The notes beneath the pieces were generated by a model that was given only the letters and a program-made list of their open reading frames with translations, was not told the origin of the DNA and made no database searches. 64,000 nucleotides of DNA from Woeseiaceae bacterium. Its GTDB lineage: Bacteria; Pseudomonadota; Gammaproteobacteria; Steroidobacterales; Woeseiaceae. Shown here in pieces: positions 41,038 to 49,322 of the stretch. The stretch covers positions 124,001 to 188,000 of the forward strand of contig JANQMR010000016.1 of the NCBI GenBank assembly GCA_028279985.1, read 5' to 3'. Positions within the stretch are counted from its first letter, which is position 1, and every line of letters starts with the position of its first letter. The translations under genes were made by a program, and so were the position numbers.

Positions 41038-41478
41038 TCGAATACAATTGCTATGCGTAATCTTCAAAGATAACTGCCGTTTTCGTCAGGCGAAATTTGG
41101 CTTCGTCTAAACGGTCGGCTCTGAATTGCCGAAGTCGACGCAACTCAACTCAACGCAGTTCAACCGCGTTCGCTCTGAGGTTATAAAGTATTTCTTGGGT
41201 TGCGAACGCAACTCAGCGCAGTTCAGCACAACTCAATTCAGCTCAGGTTTCTCTACGGTGCATGCACTGGGCCGTCGTTCGCATGGCTTCTCATCTGACT
41301 GCACAGGCTTGCAGTAGAAAAGATATAGTCACGGAAAGTTAGGGAGAGAGTCGAACTTCGACTCCCAATAAACATGCGGCCTGGAGACATTGCCGTCAAA
41401 GTGCAGTCGTGTGCTGCGGCGAAAAAGCGTTAACGGCTTCCAGTCGAAACGCGGCGAATTTGCATTGGAAAAAAGTCG

Positions 41479-41508
41479 TTGACAAATTCAACAAGGCAGG
41501 CGGATACT
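41479..41508 (+). promoter_or_regulatory. Candidate sigma-70 promoter of the hairpin-rich region
   Basis: TTGACA at 41479-41484, a perfect -35 box, is followed after 18 bases by GATACT at 41503-41508. Transcription would start near 41515 and enter the series of hairpins. Confidence 0.5.
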
Positions 41509-41514
41509 ATTCCC

Positions 41515-42145
41515 GTTCGCGGAACGTAGGTTTACGTTCCTAGACTGGTCGCTCCCCAGTATAAACACAGAGCCTGTCTAGGGGGCTAAAGCCCTCACGC
41601 TATCTGGTCCCGGCACTGATGTAGTTTGTGTCGTTGCCATCGAGTCATATAGGAATTCGGACTCCGACCGACGTGCGTTCGTGCATCGGTTTGTGTTCTT
41701 CAGTCGAAAGGTAGCGAGCATCTGCTACCGAGCCTTCTCGGATATTCAGCGTCTTATAGCGTCGCTGTCTGTGCCCTCGTATTGGGAGGTCAGTTTGGTC
41801 GCCACAACGCATTGCGTATGCGGTGATTAGCTGACAGGGCGCAGCCGCAGTCAGTGGTGACTGCGGGTGTCTTCCACATCCGAGAAACGCTTAGGATTCT
41901 TCTTCGGTCTATACCGGCCCCGCGTTGGGCCCGGATTCACGCGTAGTTGACAGCTATCGGCTGTGCGGGCGCGTGTTTGACCGCATTGATTCGCTTAAGG
42001 TCCGCGACGCTCGCCCTCGCGCAAGCTCGCTCCCAACCCGCAGGGACTTAATCACCGCTCGTCCGCTGAGACGTTACTCACTACGAAAGACAACCAGATG
42101 ACATTGGAACGACATTCGATGTGTCCGCACATGCCGAGACACACC
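41515..42145 (+). ncRNA. Candidate large structured RNA upstream of a recombinase
   Basis: At least seven perfect stems occur in about 600 bases: GGAACGTA/TACGTTCC (41521-41540), GGGC/GCCC with TAAA loop (41583-41594), GGTAGC/GCTACC (41710-41729), CCGAG/CTCGG (41728-41741), CCGCAGTCA/TGACTGCGG with GTGG loop (41845-41866), ACAGC/GCTGT (41950-41964) and TGTGTC/GACACA (42120-42143). CTAGAC/GTCTAG (41540-41581) encloses two more. There is no long open frame. A promoter precedes it. No known RNA family was recognised; function could be regulatory, a ribozyme or recombination-related DNA structure. Confidence 0.45.
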
Positions 42146-42158
42146 AAGGAGAAAGCTC

Positions 42159-43403
42159 ATGAAGCTACCAAAGATGAACCGGGCCCAGCGCAGGCTTTTC
42201 GACGACATTTGCGTATTCTGCAAACAGCACAATCACCAGCACGCCGTCCGCAGGAAGGAAGTCGCTAAATCTACAACACACACTAGATTCCAACATCTCG
42301 TTCGTGCTCTGGTCGTAGATCTGCACCATCTGGGTCATCGCAAAGAAAAGCTAAAACGGCTGAAACCGCGTGACGTTATTGCTTTGATTCGGTATTGGGA
42401 AACGCGGCTTGGGCCACGGACGATCCGTAATCGGCTCTCGACGCTGCGTTGGCTCTGCGCAAAGTTTGGCAAGACGGATATTGTGCCGGCCGACCCGCGC
42501 TTGTACATGGCGGACCCTGCCAACTACGATGCGCCAGCCTACGCCAGGACAGATGCCACGCCATCCGGTAAGGATGCAGATGTTGCCGATTTTCTCCGCC
42601 GCGTTGCCGAAATCGACCTGCTGGTGGCGTTGGTTCAGTTGCTCAAGATCGAGTGGGGCTTACGTCGAAGGGAAGCCATCCTGACTCGGCCACATGAGCA
42701 GGACAAGGGGGACTACTTCGTCGTAACGCGACGCCGTGGACCCAAGGGCGGCCGGCCGCGGGTCATAAGTCACTATGATTTTCGCGCCGAATGGAACGAT
42801 GAGACCGGCGAACTCGACATTGTTGACCCCCGGCTCGATCCGGTGAAGCGCAATATTCTAGATCTGCTAAAACGTTTCACGAACAAACAGGGGTCTCTTA
42901 TTCCCCAGGGTTACAATCTGAGTCGATGGATGCGATGGGAACGTACCGTTGTTGCGGAGTATTGCGGCTTGTCCATGCGGCGGCTGGGCATCACGTCGCA
43001 CAATTTTCGCCATGAGTATGCTGCGCGGCGCTGTGAGATTGTGAGCGGTCTTGCGCGAGTCTCCCAGCGCACGGAGCCGCTGACGTCGAGCGAAATTGAG
43101 TGGGATCATGTTGCGCGTCAAATCGCGATCGGAGAGTTGGGTCATCGTGCGAAAGAGACTATGAATTTCTATGCCGGACAGGCTACAGAGCGGGCGCCCC
43201 GAGGGCTTGCGCAGAACGTTGATGCTGCCTTACAGGGCCGCCTGTTCGAACCCATCGTTCGCCGTGCGGCCGATGGCCGAATCGTCGGCGGCTCGGGTCT
43301 TCGTGTTTGCTACCGCAAACTTCCAGATCCGAATGAGCCGCTATCGTTTGAGCGAAATGCTGAAGAGGACCCCACAGATAGATCTACAGCTGAGGCAGTT
43401 TGA
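42159..43403 (+). CDS. Tyrosine recombinase, integrase-domain protein
   Basis: The 414-residue protein starts after AAGGAG with good spacing. The N-terminal half is a SAM-like core-binding domain (LKPRDVIALIRYWETRLGPR, then TIRNRLSTLRWLCAKFG). The catalytic half has WGLRRREAILTRP with the first Arg, HNFRHEYAARR as HxxR and LGHRAKETMNFYAG with the last His and the Tyr. It differs from P4-type integrases and lacks a nearby att site. It may act on the hairpin-rich DNA before it. Confidence 0.8.
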   Translation: MKLPKMNRAQRRLFDDICVFCKQHNHQHAVRRKEVAKSTTHTRFQHLVRALVVDLHHLGHRKEKLKRLKPRDVIALIRYWETRLGPRTIRNRLSTLRWLCAKFGKTDIVPADPRLYMADPANYDAPAYARTDATPSGKDADVADFLRRVAEIDLLVALVQLLKIEWGLRRREAILTRPHEQDKGDYFVVTRRRGPKGGRPRVISHYDFRAEWNDETGELDIVDPRLDPVKRNILDLLKRFTNKQGSLIPQGYNLSRWMRWERTVVAEYCGLSMRRLGITSHNFRHEYAARRCEIVSGLARVSQRTEPLTSSEIEWDHVARQIAIGELGHRAKETMNFYAGQATERAPRGLAQNVDAALQGRLFEPIVRRAADGRIVGGSGLRVCYRKLPDPNEPLSFERNAEEDPTDRSTAEAV

Positions 43404-43500
43404 CGTAGAAAGTGTCAGTTGAATCCGTTCTCTGGCGCTCAGATCCGCGGATCAAACGGCGCGCTAGTCAGATCAGCAGGCGTGTTTATGAGCAAAAACG

Positions 43501-44556
43501 TCAAACGTGCTCGCGAATGCGCATCTCCAAATCCGTTTCGGAGATACCCAGGTAACGAGCACAGCGCTGATGCGAAATTGCTTCTTCAGCTAACGCTCGA
43601 TAGCAGAGTCGTTGAAATCGAGTTGGTGTCTCCGGCTCAATCGGATCTGGCTCAGGATACGGTGGGCTCCTCCATCCGTGCCGGGTCATCGCTTCAAACA
43701 GACCTCTATATAGCGAATGAGAAATAATGCCGAGATCTTTGCATCGATAGACGATCGCCTGAACGCTGACACCGAATATCTGCTTCAATGCGAATAGTTC
43801 CGGCCAGCTAATCGACTTGCGTCGTTTGCCGATCTCCGACCAAATGACTTCTGCGGGCAACAAAAAAGCGCCGGCAAAGCGATGTGATGCTTTTTCTTCA
43901 TCCATCGTCTTACCCACGCTCATCGCCATGTGCCCCACTTCATGGGCTACCGTGAAGCGTTGCCGTTCGCCAGTGTCATTTGAGTTGATGACGATCACTG
44001 GAAACTGATGGCCTGATTCGGTTCTGGCGTTCGCTGTAAGGCCATGTATGTTGCTCAAGGGTAGGACGTGGATTTTGATGCCACGCTCCTCCACCAATTC
44101 CACCAGGCTTGGTATCGGATCTAGACCGAGTCCCCAGTGAACACGTAGAGCGCGCGCGGCACGATCTGCATCTGACATCGAGTCGACGGGGTAGGGTGCC
44201 TCGCGAGGTGCATCCCAGGATACACTCTTCAAACCCAAGGACTCTTCGACATTCAGATAGCGTTCCAACAGCGTTATCGTGAGCGCCTGTACCTGCGATT
44301 CCTCTCGCTTGCTCGCGATCGCACTCTTTCTGAAATCAATATTTTCTAGGCGAAGTGGCGGACCGCCTGTCAAATACTCCACCGTGGTGTTCAATGCCTT
44401 GGCGAGTTCCTCAAGAATGGGCGACCCTGGCGTTGCCTCGTTGCGCTCGTATTTGCCGATGGACTGGGCGGTCACGAGATCCTTAATTTTTGTTTGCAGA
44501 TCGCGGAGTGAAAGTCCAGCTGCCGTGCGCGCGAGTTTCAATCGCTGACCGATCAC
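43501..44556 (-). CDS. XRE-ImmA/IrrE fused regulator-metallopeptidase
   Basis: Residues of about 1-65 form an XRE helix-turn-helix (KLARTAAGLSLRDLQTKIKD, then SIGKYERNEATP). Residues of about 150-290 form an ImmA/IrrE zinc peptidase with HEVGHMAM as the HExxH motif. The start is GTG 44556. It is divergent from the CBASS operon with a 263-base spacer. Separate XRE (CapH) and ImmA-like peptidase (CapP) proteins are known regulators of some CBASS operons; here both are in one chain, which suggests self-cleavage or control by damage signals as inference. Confidence 0.87.
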   Translation of the reverse strand: MIGQRLKLARTAAGLSLRDLQTKIKDLVTAQSIGKYERNEATPGSPILEELAKALNTTVEYLTGGPPLRLENIDFRKSAIASKREESQVQALTITLLERYLNVEESLGLKSVSWDAPREAPYPVDSMSDADRAARALRVHWGLGLDPIPSLVELVEERGIKIHVLPLSNIHGLTANARTESGHQFPVIVINSNDTGERQRFTVAHEVGHMAMSVGKTMDEEKASHRFAGAFLLPAEVIWSEIGKRRKSISWPELFALKQIFGVSVQAIVYRCKDLGIISHSLYRGLFEAMTRHGWRSPPYPEPDPIEPETPTRFQRLCYRALAEEAISHQRCARYLGISETDLEMRIREHV

Positions 44557-44819
44557 CAGTCCACCCCTCCGCTATGCCACCGCTCCCAGTTTACCGCAAA
44601 ACCGCCTAGTGTAAACCAGTATAGGTGTCGTTTTCGACTCCTATCAGTCGTTTGTAAAGTGCTGCTAACTTCCATTTTCCTCATCATAATGCCAGTTTCC
44701 GGAAGATTCTGTGAATTCGTTGTTTTTTCGGCAAAATCCTCCCGAATTCATGTGGATCGTAGTTTACAAATATGCGAAACTTCGGCAAATTGTAACCCTC
44801 TAATGAGGAGGCACTGACA
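44557..44819. promoter_or_regulatory. Divergent control region of CBASS and its regulator
   Basis: This AT-richer 263-base spacer lies between the XRE-ImmA/IrrE gene and the CBASS operon. It should hold both promoters and the operator. Repeated words such as GTAAACCAGTATAGG and TAGTTTACAAATATG (TTTACA / TGTAAA-type half sites) are seen, but no clear box pair was found. GAGGAGG at 44805-44811 is the ribosome binding site of the first CBASS gene. Confidence 0.45.
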
Positions 44820-45698
44820 GTGACGGTCATTCAAGATCAGCGCCTGCTGCCCGACGATGAATTTCGCGGTGGTTGGCAGGCGATAAAAATACCCGATGAA
44901 GTCAGGGAGAGACTGACGGCGCAGGTGGCGTTGAGTATTCGTATCCGGTCTGCCTTCTCGTTCGAGATCATGCCCATACACGGGCTCATTGTGCTCGCTG
45001 GCCCACCTGGAACCGGTAAAACGACATTAGCGGGAGGCTTGGCCGATAGGGTAGCCGGGGCGCTCGACACGAAGGCGCAATTCATCGCGATCGATCCGCA
45101 CGCGCTGACGGGTGCCGCGCTGGGGAAGAGTCAGCGCGAGGTGAGCAAGCTCTTCGATCAAACGATTCCGGAACTCGCGGCGCAGGATTTGTGTTTTGTA
45201 TTGTTGGATGAGGTCGAGACTTTGGCCGTGGATCGTCAACAGCTTAGCTTGGATGCAAACCCCGTCGATGTTCATCGGGCGACTGATGCGGTGCTCGCCG
45301 GACTTGATGCGCTTACCCGCCGCAATTCAAATGTCATCCTGATTGCAACGACAAATTATCCTGATGCCGTCGATCCGGCATTCATGTCCAGGGCCGATCA
45401 TGTCGAAGTGATCGGATTACCCGATCTCGCGGCGCGCAGAGAGATTATCACGGACGTGCTGACGACTCTTTCGAGGGAATGGCCGCCCATTCGCGAGTTG
45501 CTGGCCGACGTTGAACATTTTGCGAGCCGGTCCGAGGGCCTCGACGGCCGACGGCTACGAAAGACCATAGTCTCGGCGATGGCAGCATCGATTGATATTG
45601 CTCAGGATCCCGCGAAACTTGGGCGTGAGCATATTCTGCGAGCGATTTCTCGACAGACCGAAGATACGACAGGCGCAAAGCCAAAGGCGGTCGCATGA
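44820..45698 (+). CDS. CBASS TRIP13-like AAA+ ATPase (Cap6)
   Basis: In type III CBASS the TRIP13-like ATPase remodels the HORMA protein and turns off the nucleotide cyclase. The 292-residue protein has Walker A GPPGTGKTTLA near 63, Walker B LCFVLLDEVETL near 124, sensor 1 VILIATTNYPDAVDPAF and a C-terminal lid domain. The identity rests on this AAA pattern plus the HORMA and CD-NTase genes in the same operon. It overlaps the next gene by ATGA. Confidence 0.9.
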   Translation: MTVIQDQRLLPDDEFRGGWQAIKIPDEVRERLTAQVALSIRIRSAFSFEIMPIHGLIVLAGPPGTGKTTLAGGLADRVAGALDTKAQFIAIDPHALTGAALGKSQREVSKLFDQTIPELAAQDLCFVLLDEVETLAVDRQQLSLDANPVDVHRATDAVLAGLDALTRRNSNVILIATTNYPDAVDPAFMSRADHVEVIGLPDLAARREIITDVLTTLSREWPPIRELLADVEHFASRSEGLDGRRLRKTIVSAMAASIDIAQDPAKLGREHILRAISRQTEDTTGAKPKAVA

Positions 45699-46162
45699 AA
45701 GTACGCAGGGACGTTCCAGCAACACCGAAGCAGACGGCCGCGGCGGCCTGGCGGTCGATTGTCGCACTCATTTCTGATGACACATCAACGGATGCTGATC
45801 AACTGACGGCGGCGGCTGGTGTCATGGAAACCCTGATTGCGGATGAGGTTCCGCAGCAAAAGCCAATTGCGGTCGCGGGTGAGTCTTTGCGAGTGGTGCT
45901 GTATTGCTTGTACGGCGATACGGCACTGGATGCGGATACAGAACTCGACAAACTGCCAGGCAACCCGACGAAGGGTGACTGGGTGCTATATGCACCGTGT
46001 GAGGCGGAAGATGTCGAGTGGATGAACCAAGCACTCTCCGAAAATGGTGATCGGGTACGCGTCTTCGATGTGGAGACGGATTGTCCCGTCGACACTGAGG
46101 ATAAGGGCATGAAGAAGAAGGGAACAGTGACAATAGATTGGGAGGCATTGAAAAGCGCATGA
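45695..46162 (+). CDS. Unrecognised 155-residue protein inside the CBASS operon
   Basis: Placed between the TRIP13 and HORMA genes with 4-base overlaps on both sides, so it is a stable part of the operon. It has no signal peptide or membrane segment. A helical N-terminus (TAAAAWRSIVALISDD) is followed by an alpha/beta middle (LRVVLYCLYGDTALDADTEL, then GDWVLYAPCEAEDVEWMNQAL in part) and ends VTIDWEALKSA. It may supply a peptide that the HORMA protein grips or act as an accessory inhibitor. No family is recognised. Confidence 0.75.
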   Translation: MKVRRDVPATPKQTAAAAWRSIVALISDDTSTDADQLTAAAGVMETLIADEVPQQKPIAVAGESLRVVLYCLYGDTALDADTELDKLPGNPTKGDWVLYAPCEAEDVEWMNQALSENGDRVRVFDVETDCPVDTEDKGMKKKGTVTIDWEALKSA

Positions 46163-46668
46163 GCACCTTGGCAACACGTACCTATTCGCGAACCATAACC
46201 GCGGTGTTCGTTGCGGACAAGCTGCGCGGGTTGATTCGGGATGTCATACGACGGTATGGATTGAGCCCGCAGCGCTTTGTCGACAGCTGGTCGGGCGTGC
46301 TTGGCAGCGCGGCTCGAATCTGGATGGAGTCGGAGCACTTAACCGCCGTTGTTATTGAGTTCTATCGTCCACGCTACTCCACATTAGAGACGTTTTGGGA
46401 GTTTCCAATCGAGTATGACGGTAACGGTGTTGACGATGATATGTGGACCGATCGCGCTTTCCTGGAAGGTGCCATCGCTAAGTCGCACTTTCCGTCAGCC
46501 GATTGTGTGTACCGCGTTGTGCTCAGCGTCGCGCCTGGTGCACCGCGCGTTGATGGAATGGAAGACACAGCGTTCAAATCGCGTTCACATCTGATCTCAA
46601 GGCAGGCCGGCACTGTGATCGCCACGCCGGACATAATGGCATCAGCCAAGTACGCAGGTGCCGCATGA
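46159..46668 (+). CDS. CBASS HORMA-domain protein (Cap7)
   Basis: The 169-residue protein starts at ATG 46159, overlapping the previous stop. It has the bacterial HORMA pattern: TRTYSRTITAVFVADKLRGL at the N-terminus, TAVVIEFYRP in the core sheet and a C-terminal seat-belt region ending RQAGTVIATPDIMASAKY. In type III CBASS it senses a peptide, closes, and activates the CD-NTase. It overlaps the CD-NTase gene by ATGA. Confidence 0.88.
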   Translation: MSTLATRTYSRTITAVFVADKLRGLIRDVIRRYGLSPQRFVDSWSGVLGSAARIWMESEHLTAVVIEFYRPRYSTLETFWEFPIEYDGNGVDDDMWTDRAFLEGAIAKSHFPSADCVYRVVLSVAPGAPRVDGMEDTAFKSRSHLISRQAGTVIATPDIMASAKYAGAA

Positions 46669-47549
46669 TTTCCGTTGATGAGGCGTTCGATACGTTTCGG
46701 CGCCGCTTGGAGCTCAGTAAAACCGAACAGGCCGATGCTAGTCGCCGACAACGCGATGTTCGGAAATGCATTGCTGCTGAGTTCGATATTGAGGATGATT
46801 TCCTGACCGGTTCGTATGCCCGGCATACAAAAACAAAGCCCCTTAAGGATGTTGACATCTTTTTCTGTCTTGGATCTGAGGATCGACACTGGCGAGACAA
46901 ACCGCCCATAGAAGTTCTGCGCGAATTTGAAACGGTGTTGGCGGAACAGTACGGAGACGATGAAACGGAACTTGGTAGACGCTGTGTCACTGTCGAATTC
47001 GACAAGAAGAATCCGACGACTGACGAAGACGGTAAAGTCTTAAGTGTCGATGCGGTCCCCGCTATTAAGGTCGGTAACGATTTCGAGATACCGGATCGCG
47101 TGCTCGATCGCTGGATCAAGACCAACCCGAAAGCACATGCAGATGCTGCCGTAACAAAAAACAAGGCACTCAATCAACGGTGGAAGCCACTCGTCAAAAT
47201 GCTTAAGCGATGGAACCGGTCCGCCGGGAAACCGATCAAGCCGGCATTTCTCATCGAGGTGATGGCGATGGATCTGATTCAGGGGCCGCTGACGACGGAC
47301 TCCGAGGAGATTCAGCGTTTTTTTGCCGCCGCACGTACCGCCGTCACCCAGGATTGGCCTGATCCTGCTGGTCTCGGGCCACCGGTATCGGATCAAATGG
47401 ACGCCGCACAGCGGGCCATTGCTGTTCCGGCCTTGCGGGATGCAGAGGTACGTGCGAGTCGTGCGCGACGTCTAGATGCGAGTGGCAGCACCGGTGACGC
47501 GCTGGCACTTTGGCGTGAGATTATGGGAAAGTACTTTCCGACGCGGTGA
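46665..47549 (+). CDS. CBASS CD-NTase (cyclic oligonucleotide synthase)
   Basis: The 294-residue protein has the active-site motif LTGSYARHTKTKPLKDVDIF (GS followed by DxD) and the third acidic residue in VDAVPAIK. This is the cGAS/DncV-like core, most like the clade C/D enzymes that work with HORMA and TRIP13 and usually make cyclic trinucleotides. Product identity cannot be read from sequence. It ends six bases before the effector gene. Confidence 0.9.
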   Translation: MISVDEAFDTFRRRLELSKTEQADASRRQRDVRKCIAAEFDIEDDFLTGSYARHTKTKPLKDVDIFFCLGSEDRHWRDKPPIEVLREFETVLAEQYGDDETELGRRCVTVEFDKKNPTTDEDGKVLSVDAVPAIKVGNDFEIPDRVLDRWIKTNPKAHADAAVTKNKALNQRWKPLVKMLKRWNRSAGKPIKPAFLIEVMAMDLIQGPLTTDSEEIQRFFAAARTAVTQDWPDPAGLGPPVSDQMDAAQRAIAVPALRDAEVRASRARRLDASGSTGDALALWREIMGKYFPTR

Positions 47550-47555
47550 ATTGAA

Positions 47556-49067
47556 GTGTCCAATGCCCTGAGCGCCATAAACGACGGTATTGACTATCAG
47601 GCGCGCTTGTTCTGGATTCAGGCATGCAATCTGCTCAATCCCAGCTCGAGTGTAGTGCGGGTGCGCTACGAACGTGGTCCGAAGGGCTTTGACGACATCA
47701 GTGTCGACTATGATCCGCCGCGCTACGAAGCAGGCCGGCACATAAACCGCGAGCATTTTCAGTGCAAATGGCACGTTCAGCCCGGAACGTTCACCGGAGT
47801 GGACTTGTGCCTGCCACGGTTCATTAATGCGAAGACGAAGTCGTTTCTCGAGCTCGCGCGTGATACGTATCGTGATCAATCGGAGAATCAGTGGTATCAG
47901 GTGCATCTTGCAACGAACTGGACCATAGACAAGGGCGACGCACTGGCGGCGGCCGTAAGGAGTAACGATGGGCGAATCGATCTTTCCCGAGTGTTCGATG
48001 GCTCTGGAGCAAGAAGCAAGATGGGCAAGTTGCGTAGCGAATGGCTGACACATCTGCAAGTTGATGAGGAAGAACTGACAGCAATATTGCAAAGGTTGGT
48101 CTTGCTCGGCCTACCATCGACACTTGTTGCAATTGATCAGTGGCTGGACGCGGCGCTGATTCGCGCGGGGCTTGAGCCAAATGACAAAGCTACGAGCTCA
48201 CGGGAATACGATGACCTGGCGCGCAAATTACTTTCGCAGGGGCGCGTCGAGTTCGATCGCAAGGCGTTTCGCGAACTGTGCGAGAATGAAAAAAAATTGT
48301 CGCCGGTTGCGACAAAAGCCCAGCCGATGTGGACCGTTGGCATACGCTCTTTTCTCCACAAATTCGATAATATTGATGATCGATGCGACGCCGTTCTCGA
48401 TTTGACTGAGCATTTTGACCGGCGATATCCTAAGTCGGTATCAGTGTGGAATGATCTGTTGCTGCCTCAGCTTGATCAGTTTCTAACTACACACGCAGGG
48501 CAATACGATTCGCTTCGCCTCGTGTTGGATGCACACACAAGCCTTGCTTACGCAGCAGGCACGGTGTTGGATGCCAAAGCTGGCAAGACCCTATCAATCG
48601 AGCAACGCGTTGGCGCCAAGCAGTACTGGTCGTATGATGATACGCCGGTCGATTCAGGTGCACCCGGACTTGACTTTTCGGTCCAAGGCGAATCACGTGC
48701 TAATACCGATATTTATTGTGGTGTCGGAATCACGCACGACGTTTCAGATGATATGCAACGCTACGTTGTGGAGACTTCGCAGGGCGGTTGTTTTCAGCTA
48801 GTAGCAACGATTACCGGTGGTGCGTCTAACTCCGCGGTGGAAAATGGGGCACATGCTTGGCGATTGAGCGAGGAACTGGTTCAGCAGCTGCGCCAACTTG
48901 GCGCCGGGCCCGGCGGCCCTCACGTTCACTTATTCATTGCGGCGCCGAACACCTTTACGTTCTTTCTTGGCCAACATAGTCGTGCGATCGGCCCGGTTAC
49001 AGTGTATGAATTTGACTTCGATAGAGGTCGCGGCGCCGGTTACGCCCCGGGATTTTCAACGCTTTAA
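47556..49067 (+). CDS. CBASS effector, nuclease-SAVED (Cap4-like)
   Basis: The start is GTG 47556; the product has 503 residues. The N-terminal part has a PD-(D/E)xK-like nuclease pattern: GPKGFDDISVDY followed by REHFQCKWHV (Asp, then QxK), as in the DUF4297 endonuclease of Cap4. The C-terminal 170 residues match SAVED, the cyclic-nucleotide sensor: GPHVHLFIAAPNTFTFFLGQ and IGPVTVYEFDF. On signal binding such effectors degrade DNA and kill the infected cell. Confidence 0.88.
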   Translation: MSNALSAINDGIDYQARLFWIQACNLLNPSSSVVRVRYERGPKGFDDISVDYDPPRYEAGRHINREHFQCKWHVQPGTFTGVDLCLPRFINAKTKSFLELARDTYRDQSENQWYQVHLATNWTIDKGDALAAAVRSNDGRIDLSRVFDGSGARSKMGKLRSEWLTHLQVDEEELTAILQRLVLLGLPSTLVAIDQWLDAALIRAGLEPNDKATSSREYDDLARKLLSQGRVEFDRKAFRELCENEKKLSPVATKAQPMWTVGIRSFLHKFDNIDDRCDAVLDLTEHFDRRYPKSVSVWNDLLLPQLDQFLTTHAGQYDSLRLVLDAHTSLAYAAGTVLDAKAGKTLSIEQRVGAKQYWSYDDTPVDSGAPGLDFSVQGESRANTDIYCGVGITHDVSDDMQRYVVETSQGGCFQLVATITGGASNSAVENGAHAWRLSEELVQQLRQLGAGPGGPHVHLFIAAPNTFTFFLGQHSRAIGPVTVYEFDFDRGRGAGYAPGFSTL

Positions 49068-49322
49068 TGCGGTGGGCGGCTGGCGCTTGCGGGCGGTGAC
49101 GGAAAATCTGCAATTCATTGCCATGGGACTGGTTGCCACTGAGGGGCAACTTTTGATGCTGTAGTTGCGGCCGATTATGCAGATGGATCAGTAGACCGTC
49201 ATCCGTTGCGTGAGACTAAGGGACATGTGGGTACGCAATTCGGTTCTGTGATCAGAATAAGTACGAGGTGAATGCAACCCGATTTGTGGCTGTCCTAGGT
49301 AGTTGACAAGGTGATTCAATCG

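Larger units (their letters stand above)
41038..42158. other. 1.1-kb spacer without protein genes
   Basis: No credible protein gene is present. The left part (41135-41250) has many copies of short words such as CAACTCA and CAGTTCA and an inverted pair CGCGTTCG / CGAACGC. A dyad GAGTCGAA-c-TTCGACTC lies at 41348-41364. The right part is a hairpin-rich stretch described separately. The space leads into the second recombinase gene. Confidence 0.6.

Noticed and set aside
41126..41317. Frame coding a Gln/Ser/Thr-rich peptide (NSTQFNR repeated)
   Set aside because: It is produced by the short CAACTCA/CAGTTCA repeats; no ribosome binding site and no protein-like pattern.
41600..41720. Possible hammerhead ribozyme core (CTGATGT ... 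CGAAAG)
   Set aside because: The CTGANGA core is not matched (CTGATGT) and stems I-III do not pair around it.
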